Assembly (NCBI RefSeq): GCF_000632225.1
Contig: NZ_JFYV01000015.1
Coordinates: 17,606 to 81,605, forward strand
Reading direction: 5' to 3'
DNA from: Sphingomonas sp. RIT328
GTDB lineage: Bacteria; Pseudomonadota; Alphaproteobacteria; Sphingomonadales; Sphingomonadaceae
Length of the DNA: 64,000 bases
In this document: positions 16,536-26,900 of the stretch, in pieces
Numbering within the stretch: the stretch's first letter is position 1
Layout of the letters: each line of letters opens with the position of its first letter
The notes under the pieces: model-generated
The model's input: only the letters and a program-made list of their open reading frames with translations
The model's database searches: none
Told to the model about the DNA's origin: nothing
Position numbers and translations under genes: made by a program

Positions 16536-17321
16536 TTACGCCGGTTCTGCGCCGACCGGCGGCAGCCAGTCGACGTCGATCTGGCTATGCCGGTCGTTGA
16601 AGTCGACCAGCGCCGCGAGCTTGTTGATATCGCTGATCCGGATCACCCGACCGACACGCGAGACGAGCCCGGTCGCCTCCAGCGCCTTGAGCGAGCGATT
16701 GACGTGGGTCTTGGTCAGACCGACCGCGTCGCCGAGATCCTTCTGCGTCAGCGGCAGTTCGAACGAACAGCCTTCGAGATTGTCGACGACGCGCAGCCGC
16801 GACCGGATGTCGAGCAGCAACGTCGCGATGCGGGTGAAGCCGTCAGTCTTGCTGATCGAGGTGAGGCGATCGGCCATCGCGACCTGTTCGGAGGAGGCAA
16901 TGGCGAACATCAGCGCCCCCAGCCGCGGATGCTTGCGGAAGAGATGGCCGAACGCCTCCTTCGGCATCTGGAACAGGGTGGTGTGGCTCACCGCCTGCAG
17001 CGTGGCGGCGCTATAGCCCCAGGCGATCGAGAAGGTGGTGGTGACATCGCCGACGAAATAGAAGCGGAGGATTTGCCGATCGCCGCCCTTCATCTCGGTT
17101 GAGCCATGCAGCCAGCCGCTCGCGACGATGTACAGGCTGTCGAGCCGCTCGCCCTCGCGCACCACGACTTCCCCCGCCTTGAACGACCGCTCCCGCCGCT
17201 CCAGCGCGCGCAACGTCTCACGTTCAGAAAAGGTGAGGTCGAGATGCGTGGCGAGACGGGCTTCGAGCGGGCTAGACAGCATGGGGGCCAAACGCGGCAG
17301 ATGACGAAGCTTTCCCGCCAT
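16536..17321 (-). CDS. Crp/Fnr family transcriptional regulator
   Basis: A 261-residue regulator with a cyclic-nucleotide-binding-like beta-roll (about residues 35-150: FKAGEVVVREGERLDSLYIV, then a GDVTTTFS loop) and a C-terminal winged helix whose recognition helix reads GLTKTHVNRSLKALE, the form common in alphaproteobacterial Crp/Fnr proteins. The cysteines that hold an Fe-S cluster in Fnr are absent and the cAMP-binding arginine is not evident, so its signal is unknown. It lies immediately upstream of, and in the same direction as, the nine-gene biosynthetic operon with a 154-base gap, so it may control that operon. Start is the ATG at 17321; a second Met 13 codons in is possible. Confidence 0.86.
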   Translation of the reverse strand: MAGKLRHLPRLAPMLSSPLEARLATHLDLTFSERETLRALERRERSFKAGEVVVREGERLDSLYIVASGWLHGSTEMKGGDRQILRFYFVGDVTTTFSIAWGYSAATLQAVSHTTLFQMPKEAFGHLFRKHPRLGALMFAIASSEQVAMADRLTSISKTDGFTRIATLLLDIRSRLRVVDNLEGCSFELPLTQKDLGDAVGLTKTHVNRSLKALEATGLVSRVGRVIRISDINKLAALVDFNDRHSQIDVDWLPPVGAEPA

Positions 17322-17501
17322 GGCCGTTTCCCGCAACGGCGCGGCCGGAGGTGTCGCATCGGCGGATATGCAAAGCGGGTGACATCCGTTGATGGGGACA
17401 AAGCGCGCCGCTCGCCGATGCCGGCCGTGCGCCGGCCGGCTTGCGAGTCCTGAGGAACCGGCGCCGGTCGCTGTGATGGCCGACCGATGCCCGGCAGCCG
17501 C

Positions 17502-19700
17502 TTACGACTTGCCGGGTCCCTTCAGCTTGTCGAGCAGGGACTTTGCCGCTTCTTCGGCGTCCTTGCCTGCCTTTTTGGCGGCGTCCTGGACGGCCTGGAG
17601 CGCGCTCTTGGCGGCATCGTCGGCGGCCTTCTGCGCGTCCGCGGCGTCTTTCGCCGCCTTGGCGGCGGCATCGGCGGCCGCCTTGGCGGCGTCCTGCTGC
17701 GCGGCCTTGGCCGCCTTCTCCGCATCCTTCGCCGCCTGATCCGCCTTGGCCTTGGCAGCCTCGTCGGCGGCCTTCTGCGCGTCCTTCGCCGCCTTGTCGG
17801 CGTCCTTGTCCGTCGCCGCCTTGGCCGCATCCTTCGCCGCCTTGTCAGCGGCGGCGGCGGCGGCATCGGCATTGGCCTTGGCTGCGTCGCGCGCGGCCTT
17901 GTCCGCCGCCGCCCGCGCCGCATCCTCGGCCTGTTTGAGCGCCGCGGCGGCCTGATCCGCCGCCGCCTTTTGTGCATCCTTGGCGGCGCGATCGTCGGCG
18001 GCCTTTTGGGCATCCTTGGCGGCCTTGTCGGCGGCGGCAGCGGCAGCGGCCGCATCGCGCGCCGACTGCGCCGCCGAGGCCTGCGCGGCCTGATTGGCCG
18101 CTGCGGCGGCCGCGGAACGGGCGGCCTGGTCGGCGGCGGCCTGCGCCGCGTCGTGCGCCGCCTGTTCGGCCGCCGCGCGCTGATCGCCGGTTGCAGCCTG
18201 TGCGGCGAGTGCCGCCTGCTCCGCCGCATCGCGCGCCGCCTTGTCGCTGGCGGCCTGCGCCGCGGCGAGGGCGGCGGCATCGGCGGCAGCCTTGGCGGTG
18301 GCGGCGGCGTCCTGACTGGCCTTGAGCGCCTGCGTCTGCGCGGCGGCGTTCGTAGCCTCCTGCTGCGTCTGGGCGGCGGCGGCCGCGGCGGCGGCGGCCG
18401 CGGCGGTCTGCGCGGTATCGTTCTTCGCGGCAGCCGCAGCGTCGTCCGCCGCCTTGGCCGCCGCGACGGCGGCCGCCTGCGCCTGCGCCTGCGCGGCATC
18501 GCGTGCGGCCTGTTCGGCGCTTGCCTTGGCGGCGTCTGCTGCCGCCGCGGCGGCGGCCTTGGTCGCCTGATCCGCGGCCGCCGCCGCGGCCGCCTTGGCC
18601 GCCTCGCTGCGATCCTGATCGGCCTTGGCGGCGGCGGCTTCGGCCGCGGATTGTGCGGCGGCGGCGGCGGCCGCCTGCGCGGTACGGTCGGCATCCGCCT
18701 TCGCCTTGGCAGCGGCGTCGGCCTCGGCGGCCGAACGCTGCGCCATTTCCGTCGCCTGCTCGCCGCTGCGCTGCGCGGCGTTGAGGGTGGCCGCGACCTC
18801 GACCACCTTGACGGTCGCGGTGGAGGCTTCGGTGGCGACCCGCGTCGCCTTGGCGACTTCCGCTATGTCGGCGCCGCCGCCGAGCATGCCGTCGACCAGC
18901 CCGCCCGTCGTCCCCGACAGCGAGACGGGTTGTTCGTACACGGCGGCGGTGATCGTCGGAACCGGCGCCGCGGCCGTCTCCACGACCGCGGTCGCGGCAG
19001 CCGTCGTCGTGGTGGTGGCAGCGTTCGTCGTCGCATCGGCCGTCGTCGCGGCGGTCGCTTCGGCCGGCGTGGCGGTCGAGGCGGAGGCGGCGGTCGCCGT
19101 CGGTGCGGCTTCCGCCGGCGCGGCGGGGGAGGTGATCACCTTGGTCACGCCGCCGCTCTCGACCTGCATGCGATAGCGGTTGCTCGAGGAGATCAACGCG
19201 ACCGCGCCCGGCAGCACGAGATCATGCGCGCCCCCGTCGACCGTCGACACATCGACCGCGCCTTCGAGCACCTGGAGTGCCGTGCCCTGCTCGCCGACCC
19301 CGACGCTGAACGTCGTGCCTTTGACGACCGCGGCAAGATAGGGCGTCTTGACCTCGAAATGCGGCGTCATCTTCTTCTTGATCATGAAGACGACGTTGCC
19401 GAAATCCTCGAACACCCGGGTGAAGCCGCCGGCTTCCTCCTGCGCGGCGGGGAGGCGCAGCTGCGACGCAGGGGCGACCATCATATATTCCGTACCGCGG
19501 ACGAGCACGGCGCGTCCCCCCTTGCCGGTGGTCACCGTATCCCCGGCGGCGACCACCAGGCCGCGGGCGCCCGCCTTGATGAGCCCGGCATGCGACACCT
19601 GCACCGGCCCGGAAGCTTCGCTGAGCGTCCATTCGCGCGGACCGGCCAAGGCCGCCGATGAACAGGTGACGGCCAGCATCACCAACAGCTTGCTACGCAT
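17502..19700 (-). CDS. Exported FecR-domain protein with long Ala/Lys-rich helical tail
   Basis: A 732-residue protein with a signal peptide (MRSKLLVMLAVTCSSAALAG), a FecR domain over roughly residues 20-190 (QVSHAGLIKAGARGLVV, AVLVRGTEYMM, AAVVKGTTFSVG, QVLEGAVDV), a Thr/Ala/Pro linker, and about 500 residues built almost only from Ala, Lys, Asp, Gln and Glu (units like AADKAAKDA). The tail should form a very long single helix or coiled coil, as in the TolA stalk. Stand-alone FecR domains, unlike sigma regulators, are periplasmic or surface modules. It starts at ATG 19700 with GGAG eight bases upstream, and is divergent from a TpsB-like transporter, so it may belong to that secretion system. 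The ends of the repeat region are approximate. Confidence 0.82.
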   Translation of the reverse strand: MRSKLLVMLAVTCSSAALAGPREWTLSEASGPVQVSHAGLIKAGARGLVVAAGDTVTTGKGGRAVLVRGTEYMMVAPASQLRLPAAQEEAGGFTRVFEDFGNVVFMIKKKMTPHFEVKTPYLAAVVKGTTFSVGVGEQGTALQVLEGAVDVSTVDGGAHDLVLPGAVALISSSNRYRMQVESGGVTKVITSPAAPAEAAPTATAASASTATPAEATAATTADATTNAATTTTTAAATAVVETAAAPVPTITAAVYEQPVSLSGTTGGLVDGMLGGGADIAEVAKATRVATEASTATVKVVEVAATLNAAQRSGEQATEMAQRSAAEADAAAKAKADADRTAQAAAAAAAQSAAEAAAAKADQDRSEAAKAAAAAAADQATKAAAAAAADAAKASAEQAARDAAQAQAQAAAVAAAKAADDAAAAAKNDTAQTAAAAAAAAAAAQTQQEATNAAAQTQALKASQDAAATAKAAADAAALAAAQAASDKAARDAAEQAALAAQAATGDQRAAAEQAAHDAAQAAADQAARSAAAAAANQAAQASAAQSARDAAAAAAAADKAAKDAQKAADDRAAKDAQKAAADQAAAALKQAEDAARAAADKAARDAAKANADAAAAAADKAAKDAAKAATDKDADKAAKDAQKAADEAAKAKADQAAKDAEKAAKAAQQDAAKAAADAAAKAAKDAADAQKAADDAAKSALQAVQDAAKKAGKDAEEAAKSLLDKLKGPGKS

Positions 19701-19852
19701 TCCCAACTCCAGACCTGGGGGGCCCCTGTTCCACCCGATTTGACGCTATCTGTCCCCGCTGCTTTCGAGGACGTTGCCTGCCAAGGTAAACGGCCGCTTA
19801 GGAGCTCGCTTAAGCTAACTAAATCCAAAGACTTCTCCGGATAGGCGCAGGC

Positions 19853-21532
19853 ATGTTCAGGGGAAGCAGGATGTCGGCGGCGGTGCGCATTTCACGTCTT
19901 ATTGGTTCTATCGGAGCGGTCGTACTGGGAACGTCGGTCTCCGCGCAGGTGCGCCTCGATCAGGCGGATCCGACGATCGTCGAACAGGCGCTGCCCCGCC
20001 CGGTCGCGCCAACGCCGCAGCAGCCCGCCGTCCAGGTCGACACCGCGGCGGCCGGCAAGGCAGCAGGTCCCGCGGTGACCGGCATGATCAACGCCGTGGT
20101 CATCGACGGGATCGATCCCGCGGATGCCGCGCGCTACGCACCGGCCTATCTCTCCGTCATCGGGCGCGAGCTCGGTGAGGCCGAGCTTGCCGGCCTGGCC
20201 GGACGGATCGCCGACGTGGCGCGGCAGGACGGCTATCCGTTCGCCGTCGCCTTGATCGGTGCGCAGCGCGTCGAGAATGGCGTCGTCCGCGTGACGCTCG
20301 ATCTCGGCAAGATCGATGCGGTGCGCGTCATCGGCGCGGCGAGTCCGCGGGCCGACGCGATCCTCAATCGCTTGCTGGTGACGGACAAGCCCGTGCGGCG
20401 CGACCAGCTCGAAAAGGCGATCCTGCTCGTCGGCGACGTGCCGGGCGTGCGCGTCGTCAACAGCCGCTACGTCCGGCAGAATGGCTTCGGCATCCTGCTC
20501 GTCACGATCAGCGTCGATCGCTTCAGCGCCTATGCGCAGCTCGACAACCGCGGCAGCGCCGAAGTCGGACCGATCCGCTCGACGATCCTCGCCAGCGCCC
20601 GCAGCCTGCTGCAATCGGGCGACGAATTTGCCTTCCTCGCAGCGCAGACGCCGGTGCAGCCGACCGAATTCGCCTTCGTCCGCGGCCGCTACAGCGCGCC
20701 GGTCGACGATGTCGGCTCGGTCCTCTCGGTGGCGGCGTCCTATGGCCGCTCGCATCCGGGGGCGTCGCTCAAGCCGCTCGATGTCGTCGGCCATAGTGTC
20801 GACGTGGCGGTAGCGTACAGCCGGCCGATCGCCCGCAGCCGCGCCACCAGCCTGTCGTCGACCACCGAATTCCGCGCGGCGTCGATCGATCAGACGCTCG
20901 CCGGCCGGACGATCCGTCACGACCGGCTGGCGACGCTGACCGAATCGCTGATCGGCTTCACCGCCGCGGGGCCCGGTACGCTGCGCGGCGAGGTCGGCGT
21001 GACCGCCGGTCTGCCGCTGGCGGGGGTGACGCATCAGGGGGACGCGATGACGTCGCGGTTCGACGGCGACGCGCGTTTTGCGCTGGTCGGCTATACCGTG
21101 GACTGGACGACCAAGCTGGCCAAGCCGCTGACGCTGGTCCTCGCGTCGGCAGGGCAGCTCGCCTCGCGGCCGTTGCTGGCGACCGCGGAGATCGGCATCG
21201 GCGGCCCCGCCTTCGCCCGTGCCTATGATTATGCCGAGCGCACCGGCGACAACGGCATCATGGCATCGATGGAGATCCGGGCCGACGCCGGGCGCGTCAT
21301 TCCGGGGGTGATCGAACGGCTCCAGCTGTACGGCTTCGTCGACGGCGGCAAGGTCAGCAATCTGCGCGACGGCTTCGGCGGCGGCGAGCTGTTCTCGACC
21401 GGCGCCGGCGGCCGGTTCGGGATCGGTACGGCGGACGGCATGATCGAGATCGCGCTGCCGCTCAACGCGGATCGCTTCGACACGGGCGATCGCAGCCCGC
21501 GCATTTCGCTGCGCCTGTCCAAGGGCTTCTGA
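19853..21532 (+). CDS. ShlB/FhaC/HecB-type (TpsB) outer-membrane transporter
   Basis: A 559-residue (or 553 from ATG 19871, preceded by GGGGAAGC) outer-membrane protein. It has a signal peptide ending in SVSAQ, a Pro-rich linker, a POTRA-like region over about residues 75-220 (VVIDGIDPADAARY ... VRVVNSRYVRQNGFG), then a barrel that opens with AYAQLDNRGSAEVGP, the family's dNRG motif, and ends in Phe. TpsB proteins secrete a large TpsA exoprotein across the outer membrane. No TpsA gene with a hemagglutinin-like TPS domain is visible nearby, but the divergent FecR-tail protein is a possible client. The stop shares one base with the next gene (TGATG). Confidence 0.86.
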   Translation: MFRGSRMSAAVRISRLIGSIGAVVLGTSVSAQVRLDQADPTIVEQALPRPVAPTPQQPAVQVDTAAAGKAAGPAVTGMINAVVIDGIDPADAARYAPAYLSVIGRELGEAELAGLAGRIADVARQDGYPFAVALIGAQRVENGVVRVTLDLGKIDAVRVIGAASPRADAILNRLLVTDKPVRRDQLEKAILLVGDVPGVRVVNSRYVRQNGFGILLVTISVDRFSAYAQLDNRGSAEVGPIRSTILASARSLLQSGDEFAFLAAQTPVQPTEFAFVRGRYSAPVDDVGSVLSVAASYGRSHPGASLKPLDVVGHSVDVAVAYSRPIARSRATSLSSTTEFRAASIDQTLAGRTIRHDRLATLTESLIGFTAAGPGTLRGEVGVTAGLPLAGVTHQGDAMTSRFDGDARFALVGYTVDWTTKLAKPLTLVLASAGQLASRPLLATAEIGIGGPAFARAYDYAERTGDNGIMASMEIRADAGRVIPGVIERLQLYGFVDGGKVSNLRDGFGGGELFSTGAGGRFGIGTADGMIEIALPLNADRFDTGDRSPRISLRLSKGF

Positions 21533-23820
21533 TGACCGTCCGAGCGCCGCGCCGATCGTCCATCGCCATCCTGATCCTTGCCGGGCTCTGTGGTGTGTTG
21601 CTGCTTCTGCCGGGGCTGGGCGGGCCGATCGATCGTGCGATCGACCCGCTGCGGCTGGCATTGCGCAGCGGCACGGCGAGCCAGAGCGTGGCGATCGTCG
21701 AAATGGATGCCGCGAGCGTCGCGGTCATCCGGAGCTGGCCGTGGCCGCGGCGTCATTATGCCACGGTGATCGACGCGCTGCGGCAGGCGGGCGCCGCCGC
21801 GATCGTCTTCGACGTCGATTTCTCCTCGCCCTCCGATCCGGCCGACGATCGCGCGATGGCCGACGCGTTGCGCCGCGCCGAGGGGCAGGTCGCCCTGCCG
21901 ACCTTCGCGCAAAAGGCCGGCGTCGCCGACAGCCGCAGCCTCGACGCGCTGCCCATTCCGGCGTTCCGGCCGCATGTCGCGCTGGCGTCGGTCAGCATGG
22001 CGCCCGACGCCGATGGCCTCGTCCGGTCGGTGCCGCTGGCGACGATGACCGCGGGCCTGCCGCGCCCGACGCTCTCCGCCTTCATCGCCGGCCGGTCGGG
22101 GCGCGCGGATCAGACCTTTCCCGTCGACCTGTCGATTGATCCCGGCACGATTCCGCGGCTGAGCTTCGCCGCGGTCATGCGGGGCCGGTTCGATCCGGCG
22201 GCCGTGCGCGGCAAGACCGTGTTGATCGGCACGACCGCGATCGAGATGGGCGACCGCTATGCGGTGCCGCGCTGGGGCGTGTTGCCGGGCGTCGTCATCC
22301 AGGCGCTCGCGGCCGAGACGCTGATCGCCGGCCTGCCGACGACCGGGTCAGCGGTCCTGCCGCTGCTCGCCGCGCTGCTGCTCGGCGTCGTCATTCTGTG
22401 GCGGCGGCGCACCGTCGGTCTGGTCCTGACCACCTCCGCGGCGCTGGCGGTGCTGTTCGGTTCGATCCTGATCGCGCAATATCGGCTCCACGTGATCTAT
22501 CCGATGGCCGGCGCCGTATGCACGATCCTGCTGGTCGCCGGCGGCTGCCTGATCCGCGACATCGTGCGCCGCTTCCGCATCCAGCGGCACACCGACGGGG
22601 AAACCGCTCTGCCCAACCGCGCCGCCTTCCTCGATCGCCGCTTCGCCGCACCGGTCGATGTCGCGGTGGTCCAGATCGGCAATCTCGACGCGATCATGGC
22701 GGTGGTCGGTCCCGACGATCTGAAAAACGCGCTGATCCGCACGGCCGAGCGGCTCAAGATCGTCAGCATCGACCAGCAGGTCTATCGGGTCCGCGGCCAC
22801 CATCTCGCCTATGTGATCGGTCCCGATCAGCAGCTCGACGAGGCGATGGCAGGCCTGCGGGCGTTGCTGATGCAGCCGGTCGAGGTCGGCGGTCGCAGGA
22901 TCGATATCCGCACCTGCGTCGGGACGAGCCAGGGCAGCGACCCCGACCGGTTGCTGACCGAGGCGGCACTGGCCGCGGAACAGGCAGAGGCGGCCAGCCT
23001 GTTCTGGACGCGCAGCGCCGCCCGGCACGACGATCTGGAACGCGCGCTGTCGCTGATGAGCGACCTCGACGACGCGATGACGGCGGGCCATATCGAGGTC
23101 TTCTATCAGCCGAAGCTGTCGCTCACCGTCGATGCCGTCACCAGCGTCGAGGCGCTGGTGCGCTGGCGCGACCCGGAGCGCGGCTTCATCGGCCCCGACC
23201 AGTTCATCCCGCTCGCCGAGAAATCCGGCCGTATCGAGAAGCTGACGCTCCATATCTTCGATTGCGTCCTGCACGACGCGGCCGCGTGGCGCGCGCGCGG
23301 TCATGACCTGGCCGTTGGCATCAATATCTCGGCGACCCTGCTGACTTCCCGCTCGTTCAACGATGCGATCGAGCGGCGCATCGCCGCATCGCCCGTACCG
23401 CCGGCGACGCTGATCTTCGAGGTGACGGAGTCCGCGGCGATGGACGATCCCGACGCGGCGGTGGCGGCGTTGCGGCGCTATCGTGACCTCGGCGTCGCGG
23501 TATCGATGGACGATTACGGCACCGGCCAATGTACCTTGAGCTATCTGCAGCTGCTGCCGCTCAACGAGCTCAAGATCGACCGGAGCTTCGTGCAATTCGC
23601 GCACACCAACCACCATGATGCGATCCTGGTGCGCTCGACGATCGATCTCGCCCACAGCCTCGGCCTCAAGGTCGTCGCGGAGGGGATCGAGGATGCGGAG
23701 TGCCTGCACTTCCTGCGGGCGAGCGGCTGCGACATGGCGCAGGGCTATCATATCAGCCGGCCGACCCCGTTTGCGGAGCTGATGACGTTCGTCGAACACC
23801 GGAAGGCGGCGGCCGCATAG
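21532..23820 (+). CDS. CHASE2 - degenerate GGDEF - EAL cyclic-di-GMP phosphodiesterase
   Basis: A 762-residue inner-membrane signalling protein. One N-terminal helix (residues 12-28) leads into a periplasmic CHASE2 sensor (about 35-270), followed by a group of helices near 275-345. The GGDEF-like domain keeps ETALPNRAAFLDRR but replaces the active GGDEF motif with VRGHH, so it should not make c-di-GMP. The EAL domain is intact: EALVRW, NISATLL, EVTES, DDYGTG, LKIDRSFV, VAEGIED and QGYHISRP. It should therefore hydrolyse c-di-GMP in response to a periplasmic cue. Coupling to the TpsB-like gene suggests control of adhesion or biofilm secretion. Confidence 0.9.
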   Translation: MTVRAPRRSSIAILILAGLCGVLLLLPGLGGPIDRAIDPLRLALRSGTASQSVAIVEMDAASVAVIRSWPWPRRHYATVIDALRQAGAAAIVFDVDFSSPSDPADDRAMADALRRAEGQVALPTFAQKAGVADSRSLDALPIPAFRPHVALASVSMAPDADGLVRSVPLATMTAGLPRPTLSAFIAGRSGRADQTFPVDLSIDPGTIPRLSFAAVMRGRFDPAAVRGKTVLIGTTAIEMGDRYAVPRWGVLPGVVIQALAAETLIAGLPTTGSAVLPLLAALLLGVVILWRRRTVGLVLTTSAALAVLFGSILIAQYRLHVIYPMAGAVCTILLVAGGCLIRDIVRRFRIQRHTDGETALPNRAAFLDRRFAAPVDVAVVQIGNLDAIMAVVGPDDLKNALIRTAERLKIVSIDQQVYRVRGHHLAYVIGPDQQLDEAMAGLRALLMQPVEVGGRRIDIRTCVGTSQGSDPDRLLTEAALAAEQAEAASLFWTRSAARHDDLERALSLMSDLDDAMTAGHIEVFYQPKLSLTVDAVTSVEALVRWRDPERGFIGPDQFIPLAEKSGRIEKLTLHIFDCVLHDAAAWRARGHDLAVGINISATLLTSRSFNDAIERRIAASPVPPATLIFEVTESAAMDDPDAAVAALRRYRDLGVAVSMDDYGTGQCTLSYLQLLPLNELKIDRSFVQFAHTNHHDAILVRSTIDLAHSLGLKVVAEGIEDAECLHFLRASGCDMAQGYHISRPTPFAELMTFVEHRKAAAA

Positions 23821-23866
23821 CCGCCCGATCCGCTGCGGCGGCGTCGTGACGTCGGCGACGCACCAT

Positions 23867-23904
23867 AAACAAAAGGGCAGCGCCGCGGCGCTGCCCTCCG
23901 AGTT
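23867..23904. terminator. Bidirectional rho-independent terminator
   Basis: A perfect 10-base stem (GGGCAGCGCC / GGCGCTGCCC, 23875-23896) lies between the convergent CHASE2-EAL and TonB-receptor genes. It is flanked by AAAA on the left, which is TTTT for the minus-strand transcript, and by GAGTTTT on the right, so it can end transcription from both sides. The minus-strand side has the better T tract. Confidence 0.8.
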
Positions 23905-23925
23905 TTAAAGTATCGCCGCGACGGC

Positions 23926-26900
23926 TTAGTAATTCGCGCGCAGGATGACCGAGAACCGGCGATCGTTGGTGAAGTAGGAGCGGGGGGCCAGATCGTTGGA
24001 GCCCGCCTTATACGCCTGAAGCAGTTTCGTCGTCGTGTTGGTCAGGTTGACGCCCTGCACGCCGAGCTTGACGTATTTGGTCAGGTTGACGAACGCCGAG
24101 GCGTCAAGCTGGCCGGTCGCGTCGTTGAAGATCGACGTATAGGGGAAGATCACGTCGGCGGCGGTCAACAGGAAGCGCGAGCGCCAGTTATAGGCGGCGC
24201 GCAGCGAGATCGGCCCCATTTCGTAGAAGGCCGTGGCGTTGAAGTTATGCTTCGACAGGCCTTCGAGCGGCAGATTGCCCTTGGCGATCGTCGAGTCGGA
24301 CGAGGGCGTACCGCCGTTGAGGAACGAGTTGGGCAGGCCCGAGCTGTCGATATAGGTATAGTTGCCCGCGAAGCCGAGGCCCTTGAGGAAGCCGGGCAGG
24401 AAGTCGAAGGTCTGCTGATAGGCGACCTCGAACCCCTTGATCTTGCCCTTGCCGGCATAGTTCGCCGGACCACGCGCCTGGATGTTCTGCGTGATGCCGT
24501 TGTTGGTGATCGAACGGTTGACCAGCGACTGGTAGAAGAAGCCGTCGACCGTCTTGTAGAAGGCGTCGACCGACAACTGGCCGACGCGGGCGAAATACCA
24601 TTCCGCGGTGGCGTCGAACTGCCAGGCGGTGGCGGGCTTCAGATAGGGATTGCCGGCGTTGATGGTGACGGTGCCCGAACCCGGCTCCAGCGCATAGGTG
24701 ACATAGGGCCGGATGTTGGCGAAGTCGGGACGCGTCAGCACCTTCGATCCCGCAAGGCGGAAGATCACGTCGCGCGACAGGCCCAGCTTGAGGTTGGCGC
24801 TCGGCAGGAAATAGCCGTAGCTGTTGGTGAAGAACGCCGGTTGCGAGGCATAGCCGTCCGTCGCGAAGTTGCGCAGGCGGTTGTATTCCGACTCGCCTAG
24901 GCTGCAGACGCCGCCGGGCTGGGTGGTCACGACCGTCCCGTCAGGCAAGGTCCGCGTCGTCGCGACGCAGCGTGTTGCATAGGGATCGACGACACCCAAT
25001 TCGGTGCGGTTCGGCACCGCCGTCTGCGTCTGCGACAACACCGTGGTGTGCACGTAGCGCACGCCGACATTGCCCGAGACGCGGATGTTGCCGAACATCG
25101 GATCGTTGCTGCCGAATTGCAGCATCGCATAAGCGGCGCTGTCTTCCTGCGTCACGCGCGAGACTTCGGAGGGCAGGAACGCCGTGCCGGGGATCGCGCC
25201 GGCGCGCTGGCCCGCCGCGAGGAAGCGATTGGTCGCCGTCGCGCCGTTGGTGTTGCGCCAGATGTCGTTCTGCGTCTGGAAGAAGCTGACCGCCGAATTG
25301 TAGCCGTTGATCAGGTCGCCATTGTAATAATAGGCGCTCGGCGGTGCGTTGGTCTTGCCGCGGAAGAAGTTGTCGAAGCTGTAGAGCGACGAGCGGCTGG
25401 TGTCGCCCTGGTTGAACGTCACCGGCGCGCCGGACCAGACCTCGCTGATCGCACCCCAATTGTACGCCGTGTAGCGCACGTCCTGCGTCCGCTCGGCGTA
25501 ACGGGCGCCGAACTTAATGCGGTTGAGGAACTTGCCATCGTCGAACTTATAGGCGAAGTCGCCCTTGATCTGATATTCCGAGCCTTCGCTATGCTCGATG
25601 TGATCCATCGCGGCACGCCAGAACTGGAAATCCCGGCTGGAGAAATACTGGCTGTCGGAGGCTGCGGCGAGCGCCGGATTGGGCGTCGCCCAATTGGCGG
25701 CGAGCGTCAGCGGCTTGTGCGGGATGACGACCGGGATATTGCCGGTCAGATCCAGCTCCGAGTCCGCGAAGGTCGAGCCGAACACGCTGAGATCGGTGAC
25801 GTCGTGCTTGGCATACGTATAGTCGACGTCGAGGTTCATCGACCAATGGTCGTCCGGATTGAACTTCAGGTTGAAGCCGGCATCCTTGACGAGGTTTTCG
25901 TCGTAGACCTGACGCCGCGACAGCGACTGCTGCGCACCGCCGGTCGGGACGGTGGTTGTCGCCGTGCCGCTCGACGCGGTCCGCCAGCCGGAGCCGGGCA
26001 GGGTGATGAAACCGCTCTGGAACAGGCCGTTGTTGTCATAGACGAAGTTCGGATAGGCGCCGGCATCCGGATTGTAGCCGTTGCCGCGCTGATTGGCGCC
26101 GAACTGGAACTGACCCGAGCCGTTGAGCGCGCATTCCGCGCGTGTCGTGGCGTTGCCGGCGCCGTTGAGCGGACCGTTGCCGTTCTGCTGACAGCCGGCC
26201 GGATAGGTATTGTATTCCGACAGGTCTGGCGCGGTCTCGAACGTATGCTCGCCCCACGCATTCGTGGAATGGGTACGGAGGAACTGCGCGGTGAAGGTGG
26301 CGCGCTCGTCGTTGCTCTCCCACTGGACGGCGAGCGCCTGACCATCGCGGCGGCGATCGTAATCCTGGCTGCGGAACTGGCCGCCGATCGGCGCATAGGC
26401 GAGGCCCATGGGATCGGCGAAGCCGTCCGCTCCCGCCGTGCCGGCCGCGCCGCAGACGTTGGCCGGATTGGGTACCGCTTCACCGGCGGCGTTGTTGACG
26501 GTGCCGGGGATGAGGGTGAAGGCGTCGGTGGTGCCCGGCAGCTGGTTGCGGCAGGTTACGGTGGTGTTGGTACCGGTACCAGTCGCCGCCTGGACGCCGT
26601 CGCGCGTCTGATAATTGGTGACCTGGATGCCATCGGCGCGGCTGCGCAGGCGCGAGTAGGAGCCGTTGGCAAGGAGGCCGAACCGGCCGAGCGGCGTGTC
26701 CCAGGTGTTGGAGATGAGCAGCGATCCGGTCGGCGCCCACTTCTTGGCGAAATCGCCGTAATTGGCCTCGATCCCGCCGCCGATGTGGAAGCCCTTGTTG
26801 TCGAACGGCTTGCGCGTGTTGAGATTGACCGTGCCGGCAAGGCCGCCCTCGATCAGATCGGCGGTCGCGTTCTTGTAGACCTCGACCGAGCCGAGCAATT

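Noticed and set aside
17520..18800. Repeat-like sequence that could suggest a CRISPR or tandem repeat array
   Set aside because: The repetition comes from Ala/Lys/Asp codons of the helical tail. Units vary in length and there are no spacers.
17487..19661. A 724-codon plus-strand frame, Gly/Arg-rich
   Set aside because: It is antisense to the Ala/Lys repeats of the FecR-stalk gene, whose GCN codons read as Gly/Arg on the other strand. It has no family features.
22348..23799. A 483-codon minus-strand frame
   Set aside because: Antisense to the EAL domain; no motif of its own.
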